A stretch of DNA of 64,000 bases. It comes from Streptomyces avermitilis MA-4680 = NBRC 14893 (GTDB lineage: Bacteria > Actinomycetota > Actinomycetes > Streptomycetales > Streptomycetaceae). The translations under genes and the position numbers were made by a program. The stretch lies in the NCBI RefSeq assembly GCF_000009765.2, contig NC_003155.5, positions 6,634,001 through 6,698,000 of the forward strand, read 5' to 3'. The notes beneath the pieces were generated by a model, which did no database searches, was not told the DNA's origin, and saw only the letters and a program-made list of their open reading frames with translations. Positions 16,663 to 24,503 of the stretch are shown piece after piece; within the stretch, counting starts at the first letter, position 1, and every line of letters starts with the position of its first letter.

Positions 16663-18465
16663 GTGAACGACCGATACGACGGATACGCGGGCGGCGACCA
16701 GTACGAGCTCGTCGGCTACGACGAGTTCGGGCAGCCTGTGTACCGGCAGGTGCCGTCGCAGCCCCACCAGGGGTACGAACCGTACGCCGGGCAGCAGCAG
16801 CAGCAACAACAGCAGCAGCAGCAACAGGGATACGGCTACGACCCGTACGCGAACGGCGGTCAGCAGCCCTCGCCCTCGTACGACACCGGTCAGCAGCAGC
16901 CTGTGTCGTCCTATGACACCGGTCAACAACAACCTGTGTCTCCTTATGACACCGGTCAGCAGCAGGCCGTCCCTCCGTACGACTCCTACGACCCGTACGG
17001 CACCGCCTCCACGGGGACCGCGTACGACCCCTACGGGCGGACCGCGACCGGCGGGCAGCAGCCGCGGGTCGCCGAGCAGACCGCGTACATCCCGCAGCAG
17101 GCGGGTCCGGCGGAGAGCGGAACGGGGGGCGGTACGCGGTCCGCGCAGGCCGCGCCCGACGGCGGGCCGGAGAGTGACGGCCGCGCCGACCGTGACGACG
17201 GCACCGAGCAGTTCGCCTTCGTCGAGGAGCCCGACGGCGACTCCGAAGACGTCATCGACTGGCTGAAGTTCACCGAGAACCGCACCGAACGACGCGAGGA
17301 GGCCAAGCGCCGTGCCCGCAGCCGGGTCGTCGCCCTGGTCGTGGTCCTCGCCCTGGTGGCGGTCGGCGGGGTCGGCTACCTCTGGTACGCGGGCAAGCTT
17401 CCCGGCACGTCCTCGGACGCCAAGACCGGGACGGCGACGGCCACGGGCGCCCAGAAGCGCGACGTGGTCGTCGTCCACCTGCACAACACCAAGGGCGGCG
17501 GCACCTCCACCGCACTCCTCGTCAACAACACCACCACCAAGCAGGGTGCCACCGTCCTGCTGCCCAACTCCCTTGCCCTGACGGGCGAGGACGGCACCGC
17601 GACCACGCTCGCCAAGTCCGTCGACGACGACGGCTCGTCCGACACCCGCGACGAGATCGACACCGTCCTCGGCACCGACATCGAGGGCACCTGGCGTCTC
17701 GACACCCCGTACCTCAACAACCTCGTCGAACTCGTCGGCAACATCGACATCGACACCGACACCGATGTGCCCGACCCCGACTCCAAGAAGAAGGGCACCG
17801 CGCCCCTCGTGCAGAAGGGCGACGACCAGACTCTCAGCGGCAAGATGGCGGTCGCCTACGCCACCTACCGCGCCTCCGGCGAGTCCCAGAACGCCCAGGT
17901 GGAGCGGTTCGGCCAGGTCATGCAGGCCGTCCTGCGCAAGCTGTCCTCCGACGCACAGGCCGCCACGACCACCGTGCAGACGCTCGCCCAGATCCTCGAC
18001 CCGTCCCTGAGCGACAAGGACCTCGGAACCTTCCTCGCCAAGCTCGCCGACCACGCCAAGGGCGGCGACTACAAGACCGCGCTGCTGCCGGTCCAGGCCG
18101 ACGGCACCCTCAGCACCACCGACAGCGTGGTCAAGGACCTGCTCGGCGGCACCGTGAAGAGCCCCCAGGCCGGCGACGCCGTCCGGGTCGGCATCAAGAA
18201 CGCCACCGGCAACAAGGACGCCACCGAGAAGGCCCGCGTCGTCCTGGTCAACGGCGGCTACACCTTCGTCGAGGCCGGCACCGGCACCGCCCAGACCCTG
18301 TCCCGGATCACCTACGCGGACGCCGCCGACAAGGCGAACGCGATCGAGGTCGCCAAGACCCTGGGCCTGCCCACCAGCTCGGTGAAGAAGGGCAGCGTCA
18401 CGTCGAACGCCAACGTCTCGGTGATCCTCGGCCAGGACTACCAGGTGAGCGGCTCCACGGGATGA
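16663..18465 (+). CDS. LytR-CpsA-Psr-type membrane protein with polyglutamine tract
   Basis: The 600-residue protein begins at a GTG preceded by GAGAGGGG. The order is a Tyr/Asp/Gln-rich cytoplasmic region with a run of 12 glutamines (about 44-57) and three SYDTGQQQPV-type repeats, one membrane helix (VVALVVVLALVAVGGVGYLWY, about 220-240), a region laid out like an LCP domain (about 260-470), and a C-terminal LytR_C domain (VRVGIKNATG ... VNGGYTFVEAG). LCP enzymes move glycopolymers onto peptidoglycan. The usual catalytic Arg/Asp positions are not evident (KRDVVVVHLHNTK), so it may be non-catalytic. It is co-oriented and close to nadD. Confidence 0.82.
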   Translation: MNDRYDGYAGGDQYELVGYDEFGQPVYRQVPSQPHQGYEPYAGQQQQQQQQQQQQGYGYDPYANGGQQPSPSYDTGQQQPVSSYDTGQQQPVSPYDTGQQQAVPPYDSYDPYGTASTGTAYDPYGRTATGGQQPRVAEQTAYIPQQAGPAESGTGGGTRSAQAAPDGGPESDGRADRDDGTEQFAFVEEPDGDSEDVIDWLKFTENRTERREEAKRRARSRVVALVVVLALVAVGGVGYLWYAGKLPGTSSDAKTGTATATGAQKRDVVVVHLHNTKGGGTSTALLVNNTTTKQGATVLLPNSLALTGEDGTATTLAKSVDDDGSSDTRDEIDTVLGTDIEGTWRLDTPYLNNLVELVGNIDIDTDTDVPDPDSKKKGTAPLVQKGDDQTLSGKMAVAYATYRASGESQNAQVERFGQVMQAVLRKLSSDAQAATTTVQTLAQILDPSLSDKDLGTFLAKLADHAKGGDYKTALLPVQADGTLSTTDSVVKDLLGGTVKSPQAGDAVRVGIKNATGNKDATEKARVVLVNGGYTFVEAGTGTAQTLSRITYADAADKANAIEVAKTLGLPTSSVKKGSVTSNANVSVILGQDYQVSGSTG

Positions 18466-18471
18466 CCGACG

Positions 18472-18498
18472 GCACGCCCCGGCAGGTCCGGGGCGTGC
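18472..18498 (+). terminator. Terminator after the LCP gene
   Basis: GCACGCCCCGG and its perfect complement around a 5-base loop, 7 bases after the stop. It separates the LCP gene from rsfS. Confidence 0.85.
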
Positions 18499-18630
18499 TC
18501 CGTCCATCACGTGGGGTGGCGTCGGCGGTCCGTGAGACCCTTGAGGTAGTGATTTTGCGTGGGGGCGGCTCCATCAGTGGCTTCGCCATCCGCCCCCGCA
18601 CCCCCCTGACCGCCGACCGAAAGCCTTGTA

Positions 18631-19077
18631 GTGACCGCCACGGACCGCTCTCTGGAGCTCATCAATACCGCCGCGCAGGCGGCCGCCGACAAGCTCGCGC
18701 ACGACATCATCGCGTATGACGTCAGCGACGTACTGTCGATCACGGACGCCTTCCTGCTGGCCTCCGCCCCCAACGACCGCCAGGTCAAGTCGATCGTCGA
18801 CGAGATCGAGGAGCGCCTGAACAAGGAGCTCGGCGTCAAGCCCGTCCGCCGCGAGGGCGACCGCGAAGCCCGCTGGGTGCTGCTCGACTACGTCGACATC
18901 GTGGTGCACGTCCAGCACAGCGAGGAGCGCGTCTTCTACGCACTGGAGCGGCTGTGGAAGGACTGCCCCGAGCTGGCGCTGCCCGCCGACGCCCAGGCGA
19001 CGCGCGGCAAGGCCGCCGAGCACGCCAAGCTCCAGGACGCGGAGGAGGCCGCCGAACTGGATGGTGAGCTCCGGTGA
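18631..19077 (+). CDS. rsfS: Ribosome silencing factor RsfS
   Basis: RsfS binds L14 and blocks subunit joining when nutrients run low. The 148-residue product contains ADKLAHDIIAYDVSDVLSITDAFLLASAPNDRQVKSIVDEIEE-type family sequence and WVLLDYVDIVVHVQ. The GTG start is directly preceded by AAGCCTTGTA without a strong ribosome site. It overlaps the next gene by four bases (GTGA), so the two are translationally coupled. Confidence 0.95.
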   Translation: MTATDRSLELINTAAQAAADKLAHDIIAYDVSDVLSITDAFLLASAPNDRQVKSIVDEIEERLNKELGVKPVRREGDREARWVLLDYVDIVVHVQHSEERVFYALERLWKDCPELALPADAQATRGKAAEHAKLQDAEEAAELDGELR

Positions 19078-19748
19078 GCAGCGGCGTGGGTCCTGACGCC
19101 GGGAAGAAGCCGGGCCGGGGCCGCCGCGTCATCCTGTGGCGGCACGGCCAGACGTCCTGGAACGTGGAGCGCCGCTTCCAGGGCACCACGGACGTCGAGC
19201 TCACCGAGACCGGCGTCGGCCAGGCCCGCCGAGCCGCCCGGCTGCTGGCCTCCCTGAAGCCGGACGCGATCGTGGCGTCCGACCTCAGGCGCGCCGCCGC
19301 CACGGCCACCGAGCTGGCCGCGCTCACGGGTCTCGATGTCACCCACGACGAGGGTCTGCGCGAGACCTACGCCGGCGTCTGGCAGGGGTTGACGCACGAG
19401 GAGATCATCGCCCAGTTCGGGGACCAGTACGCCGCCTGGAAGCGCGGGGAGCCGGTCCGCCGCGGCGGCGGCGAACTGGAGACCGAGGTGGCCGACCGCG
19501 CGGCCCCCGTCGTGCTGCGGCACGCCGAGAAGCTCCCCGAGGACGGCACGCTCGTGGTGGTCAGCCACGGCGGCACCATCCGCACCACCATCGGACGCCT
19601 CCTCGGCCTGGAGTCCCACCACTGGGAGGGCCTGGGCGGCCTCTCCAACTGCTGCTGGTCGGTGCTCGGTGAGGGCGCCCGGGGCTGGCGCCTGCTGGAG
19701 CACAACGCGGGCACGCTGCCGGAGCCGGTGCTCGGCGACGACGACTGA
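19074..19748 (+). CDS. Histidine phosphatase family protein
   Basis: This is a cytoplasmic phosphatase of the phosphoglycerate-mutase-like branch, 224 residues. The phosphorylated histidine is in ILWRHGQTSWN and the second conserved His in VVVSHGGTIRTT; REASDLRRAAATA and ETYAGVWQGLTHEE also match. Length and motifs fit phosphatases rather than true mutases; the substrate is not deducible. It overlaps rsfS by four bases. Confidence 0.9.
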   Translation: MSSGVGPDAGKKPGRGRRVILWRHGQTSWNVERRFQGTTDVELTETGVGQARRAARLLASLKPDAIVASDLRRAAATATELAALTGLDVTHDEGLRETYAGVWQGLTHEEIIAQFGDQYAAWKRGEPVRRGGGELETEVADRAAPVVLRHAEKLPEDGTLVVVSHGGTIRTTIGRLLGLESHHWEGLGGLSNCCWSVLGEGARGWRLLEHNAGTLPEPVLGDDD

Positions 19749-19845
19749 CGCAGCCTCATCACGGGCCGGGACCCGGATTTCACTTTCCGGCTGGTCGCAG
19801 GCTAAAGTTCTTCTTGTTCGACCCCGCCGAGCGGGAAGAACACAA

Positions 19846-19918
19846 GGGGCTATAGCTCAGTTGGTAGAGCGCCTGCATGGCATGCAGGAGGTCAGGAGTT
19901 CAATTCTCCTTAGCTCCA
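19846..19918 (+). tRNA. tRNA-Ala (GGC anticodon), copy 1
   Basis: A 73-nt cloverleaf: acceptor GGGGCTA pairs with TAGCTCC, D-arm GCTCAGTTGGTAGAGC, anticodon stem CCTGC/GCAGG with loop ATGGCAT (anticodon GGC), and T-arm AGGAGTTCAATTCTCCT. The 3' CCA is not encoded. TAAAGT about 30 bases upstream, with TTCACT 18 bases before it, is a possible promoter. Confidence 0.97.
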
Positions 19919-20015
19919 CAGATCGACACTCTCGATACGCACTCTTGAGTTGTCAAAGATCGATTACAGAAGGTCCCGTTCCCGTCAGGGAGCGGGATTT
20001 TTTGCTGCCCCCGGC

Positions 20016-20909
20016 TCACCCAGCGTCGGCAATCGCGGTCTCCGTACGGTGGCCGTCGGAGGGCGGCCACAGCTTCTCCCTGCGCTCCCGGAGCACCGCC
20101 ACCTTCCTGCGCGCGTCCGCGTCCTCCGGCGTGTACGCCACGATCCGGCACTCCGGCAGTCCGTTGATCGACAGCGACACCGAGGTCATCCGCAGCTCGC
20201 CCACCGCCGCGTGCCGGAACGTCTTCACCCGCGGCCCCGGCGGGATCACCTCACCGCTCGCCCACAGCTCGGCGAAGTACGGGCTGACGGCCGACAGCCC
20301 GCGTATGAAGTCCTCCCAGGCGGGCTCGCCGACATGTCTGCCGTACGAGGAGCGCAATGTGGCCACCATCACCGGCAGCTCCTTGTCCCGGTACACCACC
20401 GGGCAGTCCTTCTCGGGGACGCTGAACAGTGTCCACAGCACGTTCGGCGCGGCGACCTCGATCGTCGCCGGCACCACGAACAGGTCGCGGTAGGCGGGGT
20501 TGGTGGCGAGGACGTCGTAGCGCGAGTTGTAGACGACGGCCGGGTGAGGGTCGAGGGCGTCGATGATGTCCTGGATCTCCGGCTCGATCTGCTGTGCGAG
20601 GCCTGCCGGGCCCGGCTCGTAGGGCACCTCCGCCAGGTGGTACAGATGCTCGCGCTCGGGATGGTCCAGGCGCAGCGTGCGTGCCACCGCGTCCAGGACC
20701 TGCGGCGACGCGTTGATCGGGCGGCCCTGCTCCAGCCAGGTGTACCAGGTGACGCCCACGCCGGAGAGCTGCGCGACCTCCTCGCGGCGCAGCCCCGGTG
20801 TGCGGCGCCGGAAGCCCGGCGGCATGCCCACGTCGGCCGGTGTCACCCGGGCCCGCCTGCTCCGCAGAAAGGCCGCCAGCTCCGGCCTGCGGCGTTGTGT
20901 CGTGGTCAT
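20016..20909 (-). CDS. XRE-type HTH regulator with MmyB-like ligand domain
   Basis: The 297-residue product has an N-terminal helix-turn-helix (TPGLRREEVAQLSGVGVTWYTWLEQGRPINAS) and a C-terminal region of about 180 residues typical of the MmyB-like regulators common in Streptomyces, which are thought to bind fatty-acid-like or other small ligands (VVYNSRYDVLATNPAYRDLF). The ATG at 20909 is preferred because GGGGGA lies 7 bases before it; an earlier ATG at 20927 lacks a site. It diverges from the MFS exporter gene with 115 bases between them, so it probably controls that exporter. Confidence 0.88.
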   Translation of the reverse strand: MTTTQRRRPELAAFLRSRRARVTPADVGMPPGFRRRTPGLRREEVAQLSGVGVTWYTWLEQGRPINASPQVLDAVARTLRLDHPEREHLYHLAEVPYEPGPAGLAQQIEPEIQDIIDALDPHPAVVYNSRYDVLATNPAYRDLFVVPATIEVAAPNVLWTLFSVPEKDCPVVYRDKELPVMVATLRSSYGRHVGEPAWEDFIRGLSAVSPYFAELWASGEVIPPGPRVKTFRHAAVGELRMTSVSLSINGLPECRIVAYTPEDADARRKVAVLRERREKLWPPSDGHRTETAIADAG

Positions 20910-21024
20910 CGTCACATCCCCCGTCATCCATTGTGGGCCGCGAGCCGTCCGCTGCCAGGTGCTGTCAGTACCAGCATCGGCGGGCTCTCGTTACCCGTAT
21001 CCGGCCGCCGCCAGGCTCGATGGC

Positions 21025-22494
21025 ATGACGACGACAACCCCCGCGGGACCGGGTTCCGTGCCCGGTCCAACTCCTGCAACCAGTAAAGACCCTGGCACTG
21101 ACAATCGCCCCGGACGGCTGCTCGCGGTCGTGCTCGCGGCCCAGTTCATGGCCATGCTCGACGTGTTCATCGTGAACGTCGCCGTACCCACGATCGGTTC
21201 CGAACTCCACGCCTCCGGCGCCGGACTGCAACTGGTGATCGCCGGATACTCCATCACGTACGCCGTCCTGCTGATCACCGGCGCCCGCCTCGGCGACCTG
21301 CTCGGCCACCGCCGCGTCCATCTCGCCGGTCTCGCGCTGTTCACGGCCGCCTCGCTGGCCTGCGGACTGGCCCAGGGCACGGGGGAGTTGATCGCCTTCC
21401 GTCTCGTGCAGGGCGCCGGATCGGCCGCGATGATCCCGCAGGTGCTCAGCCTGATCCAGCGCAACTTCACCGGCGAGGCACGGGCCCGGGCGCTCGGCGC
21501 CTACTCCGCCGTCCTCGCCACCGGCGCCGCCGCCGGGCAGGTGCTGGGCGGCCTCCTCGTCAGCGCCGACCTGTTCGGCACCGGCTGGCGGCCGGTGTTC
21601 CTCGTCAACGTGCCCGTCGGCATCGTGCTCCTGGCCGCCGGCAGCCGCGTACTGCCGCGGGGCGACGCCCGGGCCCTGGAGCGTTCGCGCGGGCTCGACC
21701 TGCCCGGTCTGGTGCTGCTCGCCGCCGCCGTCTCGCTGTTCACCGTGCCGCTGGTGCTCGGCCAGGAGGAGGACTGGCCGCTGTGGTCCTGGCTGTCGCT
21801 CGCCGCGGCCGCTGTGTTCTTCGTCCTGTTCTGCGGGTACGAGTCCCGGCTCGCCCGGCGCGGCGGGGCGCCGCTGATCGCTCCGAGGGTGCTGCGTCAC
21901 CCCGGCATCGGCCTGGCGGTCCTCCGGCTCATCGCCGTGATGGCGGTCAACGCCGGGTTCCTGTTCGCGCTCACGCTGCACGTCCAGGGCGGTCTCGGCT
22001 ACAGCGCGCTGCACGCCGGGCTGACCTTCGCGCCGACCGCGGTGGTCTTCGGCCTGGTGGGTCTGACCTGGCGCAGCTGGCCGGCCTCCTGGCAGGGCGC
22101 CCTGATCCCGACCGGCTTCGCGGTCGCCGCGCTCTCCATGGCCGGCGTGGGCTGGTCGCTGCACGGCGGCGGAGACGGCGGAATGCGGCTGTACGCGGCC
22201 TTCGCGGGCGTCGGGGTCGGCCTGGCGCTCGGTTTCAGCCCCACGCTCACCACGGCGCTCGCCACCGTGCGGCCCGAGGACGCGGCAGACGCCAGCGGAC
22301 TGCTCGCCACGGTCACCCAGCTCGGTCAGCTGATCGGCATCGCGGCCTTCGGCACACTGTTCTTGAACCGGCTTGAGTCACTTGGGGCACCTGGGGCGTA
22401 TACCTCTGCGGACGCGCTCCTCGTGTGCATGTACGCGCTGGCCGGGACGGCCGCGACGGGTGCCGTGTCCGGACTGGTACGAAGGCGTCGCTGA
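21025..22494 (+). CDS. MFS drug exporter, DHA2/EmrB type
   Basis: The 489-residue integral membrane protein has about 14 predicted helices. It carries the family landmarks AMLDVFIVNVAVPTIG in helix 1 and GARLGDLLGHRRVHLAG in the first cytoplasmic loop. Such proteins export drugs or metabolites using the proton gradient. The frame is open upstream, but the ATG at 21025 gives the expected cytoplasmic N-terminus. The divergent XRE/MmyB-type regulator is the likely switch; its ligand may be an exporter substrate. Confidence 0.9.
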   Translation: MTTTTPAGPGSVPGPTPATSKDPGTDNRPGRLLAVVLAAQFMAMLDVFIVNVAVPTIGSELHASGAGLQLVIAGYSITYAVLLITGARLGDLLGHRRVHLAGLALFTAASLACGLAQGTGELIAFRLVQGAGSAAMIPQVLSLIQRNFTGEARARALGAYSAVLATGAAAGQVLGGLLVSADLFGTGWRPVFLVNVPVGIVLLAAGSRVLPRGDARALERSRGLDLPGLVLLAAAVSLFTVPLVLGQEEDWPLWSWLSLAAAAVFFVLFCGYESRLARRGGAPLIAPRVLRHPGIGLAVLRLIAVMAVNAGFLFALTLHVQGGLGYSALHAGLTFAPTAVVFGLVGLTWRSWPASWQGALIPTGFAVAALSMAGVGWSLHGGGDGGMRLYAAFAGVGVGLALGFSPTLTTALATVRPEDAADASGLLATVTQLGQLIGIAAFGTLFLNRLESLGAPGAYTSADALLVCMYALAGTAATGAVSGLVRRRR

Positions 22495-22563
22495 CCGTAT
22501 TGCTCCGGCCGTGGCAGAATCAAACGGCCGGAAGGGGGCGCGGCCCGACGGGAGGGAGTAGCG

Positions 22564-22737
22564 ATGCCTGCGAGCATCCGCGGGGAGATCCACGATCTCC
22601 TCGCAGTGGCGGCGACCCGGAAGAGAGCCGCCCTCCTCGACTGCCCTTCCTGCGGCTCGGCCCACGTTGCCCAAGTCCTCGGGGACAACGGCGGTGTTTC
22701 CTACGTGTGCACGGCCTGCGGCCACAGCTGGAGCTGA
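22564..22737 (+). CDS. Small zinc-ribbon protein, 57 residues
   Basis: GGGAGGGAG sits just before the ATG. The product begins MPASIRGEIHDLLAVAATRK and carries two Cys pairs (DCPSCGSAH ... VCTACGHSWS), so it should fold around one zinc. Partner and role are unknown. The next small gene starts three bases after its stop, and the two are surely one transcript. Confidence 0.75.
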   Translation: MPASIRGEIHDLLAVAATRKRAALLDCPSCGSAHVAQVLGDNGGVSYVCTACGHSWS

Positions 22738-22740
22738 TCG

Positions 22741-22974
22741 ATGGGTGCACACAGGCGAAAGTGCGACTGGTGTGGCAGCGGCACACCGATCGTCCGCGAC
22801 ATGGAACCGGTCAACCACGACTACCAATACTGGTGCGAGGAATGCGCACGGGCGCTGATCATAAAAGGCGACCCCATCGAGACGTACCGCGAGCTTGAGG
22901 GCGAGCCGATCTACGGCCGTCTCCTCGACGAGCACTGCACACTCAAACGCTTCTACTCCTTCGCGACCGCCTGA
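22741..22974 (+). CDS. Small Cys-rich protein, 77 residues
   Basis: Two Cys pairs (CDWCGSG ... WCEEC) predict a zinc site at the N-terminus, followed by a short alpha-helical end. It is coupled to the zinc-ribbon gene just upstream. Its 3' end overlaps the 3' end of the opposite-strand glycosyltransferase gene by 22 bases. Function unknown. Confidence 0.7.
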   Translation: MGAHRRKCDWCGSGTPIVRDMEPVNHDYQYWCEECARALIIKGDPIETYRELEGEPIYGRLLDEHCTLKRFYSFATA

Positions 22975-24167
22975 TCCGAGCGGGGCGTGCGTCCGAGCGC
23001 GCCCCCCACGAGGGACAGGAAGACGAAAGCCGTTCCTCCGTAGAGGGCCGACAACGTCAACTCGGCTCCGCTCTGGTGCAGTTCGAGTCGTCCGGCGCCG
23101 TGCGGCACCCACCACAGGGCGTACGAGCAGAAGACCAGTGCCGCACCGAGGACGAACGCCCCGTTCAGCGTCGCGAGAACCACCGCCATGGGTACGCACC
23201 ACACCCAGTGGTGCGACCACGACACCGGGCTGACGAGCAGTGCCGTCATCCCGCAGGCGGTGACCGCCCAGGCCCGCTGGCCGCGCAGCTCCGCGGCCAC
23301 CGCGACGGCGAGGCCCGCCGCACCCGCCACGGCCGCGACCGCGGCCCACCACAGGCCCGGCTCGGGCGTGTGCAGCAGCCGCGCGAGGACTCCGCGCAGC
23401 GACTGGTTCGCGGTGTCCTCGGCGAGCCCGGCCCGACCCGTCTGGAACACCACGCGGGTCCAGAAACGCCAGGAGTCGTACGGCAGGACGGCGGCCCCCA
23501 GCAGCGTCGCCCCGGCGAACGTGGCGGCCGCGGCACGCGCGTGCCGCAGCCACGGCCCTCCGGAGCGCTGCCTTGTGTGCGCCATCACTCCGGTGGCCAG
23601 CAGGAACACGGCGAACAGCGCGGGCGTCAGTTTGACCGCAGCCGCGATGCCGATACCGGCTCCGGCCCAACGCTGCCCGGGCCCCCGGGCCAGGTCCCAC
23701 AGCACCAGCACGGCGAGCAGCAGATTGATCTGCCCGTACCGCAGTGTCGTCCACACCGGCTCGCACCACACCGCCGCCGCCGAGACCCACCAGAGGGTCT
23801 CCACGCGTGCGTGGCCGACGATGCGCAGGGTGAGCCACACGAACAGCACCAGGAGCGCGAGGTTCCCCGCCGTCGCCAGGGTGCGCAGGTCCGCCGGGTC
23901 CAGCACCGTCAGCGGGGTGAACAGCAGCGCGGCGAAGGGCGGGTATGTGGCGGGCAACCGGGCCGAGGTCGTACGCAGCGTGTAGAGGTCGCCGCCCGCG
24001 CGTACCGTCGCGCCCTCGGCCCGGTACACCATCAGGTCGATCATCGACACGTGTGCGGCCCGCTGCGCGATCCAGAACGCCGTGAACGACAGCAGGCACG
24101 CCCCCAGGGCGACGGGCGTACGGCGGCACACCCGGGGGAGGTCGATCAAGGTCATGACGGCCGACAC
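22953..24167 (-). CDS. GT87-family polyprenol-phosphate-mannose-type glycosyltransferase
   Basis: The 404-residue protein has about ten membrane helices. It contains TYPPFAALLFTPLTVL and TLRYGQINLLLAVLVLWDLA, landmarks of the DUF2029/GT87 family whose actinobacterial members add mannose from polyprenyl-phosphate-mannose to cell-envelope glycolipids. AVKLTPALF and SPVSWSHHWVW also fit. The GTG at 24167 has GGGGGA three bases before it; an ATG at 24155 is an alternative. The acceptor here is not known. Confidence 0.82.
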   Translation of the reverse strand: MSAVMTLIDLPRVCRRTPVALGACLLSFTAFWIAQRAAHVSMIDLMVYRAEGATVRAGGDLYTLRTTSARLPATYPPFAALLFTPLTVLDPADLRTLATAGNLALLVLFVWLTLRIVGHARVETLWWVSAAAVWCEPVWTTLRYGQINLLLAVLVLWDLARGPGQRWAGAGIGIAAAVKLTPALFAVFLLATGVMAHTRQRSGGPWLRHARAAAATFAGATLLGAAVLPYDSWRFWTRVVFQTGRAGLAEDTANQSLRGVLARLLHTPEPGLWWAAVAAVAGAAGLAVAVAAELRGQRAWAVTACGMTALLVSPVSWSHHWVWCVPMAVVLATLNGAFVLGAALVFCSYALWWVPHGAGRLELHQSGAELTLSALYGGTAFVFLSLVGGALGRTPRSDQAVAKE

Positions 24168-24302
24168 TATCCCCCATGTCCGTATTGTCCGTGCAGCACG
24201 GAAACGATTTGGTGGTGCACCCGTCGGACCGTGTAATGTTGGCGTCGCCGCCGGGGAGACCGGGCGACACGGTCAACATGCGGCTTCGCCGCGTGGCCGC
24301 AA

Positions 24303-24375
24303 GGGGCTATAGCTCAGTTGGTAGAGCGCCTGCATGGCATGCAGGAGGTCAGGAGTTCAATTCTCCTTAGCTCCA
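24303..24375 (+). tRNA. tRNA-Ala (GGC anticodon), copy 2
   Basis: Identical over all 73 bases to the copy at 19846. Identity extends to 79 bases (24300-24378 versus 19843-19921). TAATGT about 70 bases upstream is a possible -10 box. Confidence 0.97.
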
Positions 24376-24383
24376 CAGGAATT

Positions 24384-24418
24384 GAAGGCGGGTCGTCCGA
24401 TCAGGACGGCCCGCCTTC
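24384..24418 (+). terminator. Terminator after tRNA-Ala copy 2
   Basis: 15-bp arms starting GAAGGCGGGTC and ending GCCCGCCTTC with one G:T pair and a 5-base loop, nine bases after the tRNA. Confidence 0.85.
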
Positions 24419-24460
24419 GTCATGTGTGACGCATTCGGGGGCCGCGCCCCCGGGCGTGCG

Positions 24461-24495
24461 GAAGGCGGGCCACCCGACTCGGGCGGCCCGCCTTC
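24461..24495. terminator. Second hairpin, end of leftward redox operon
   Basis: GAAGGCGGGCC and GGCCCGCCTTC flank a 13-base loop, eight bases past the stop of the leftward gene. Its outer stem is almost the same as the preceding hairpin, so the pair looks like a duplication serving both directions. Confidence 0.8.
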
Positions 24496-24503
24496 GACGT
24501 GTT

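Noticed and set aside
16795..16960. CAG-rich direct repeats as a CRISPR-like array
   Set aside because: The repeats encode in-frame glutamines and SYDTGQQQ units inside a protein; there are no spacers or cas genes. No CRISPR array was seen anywhere in the window.
19846..24375. The two tRNA-Ala genes as attachment sites of a present-day integrative element
   Set aside because: No integrase, excisionase or transfer genes lie between them; the cargo is ordinary chromosomal-type genes.
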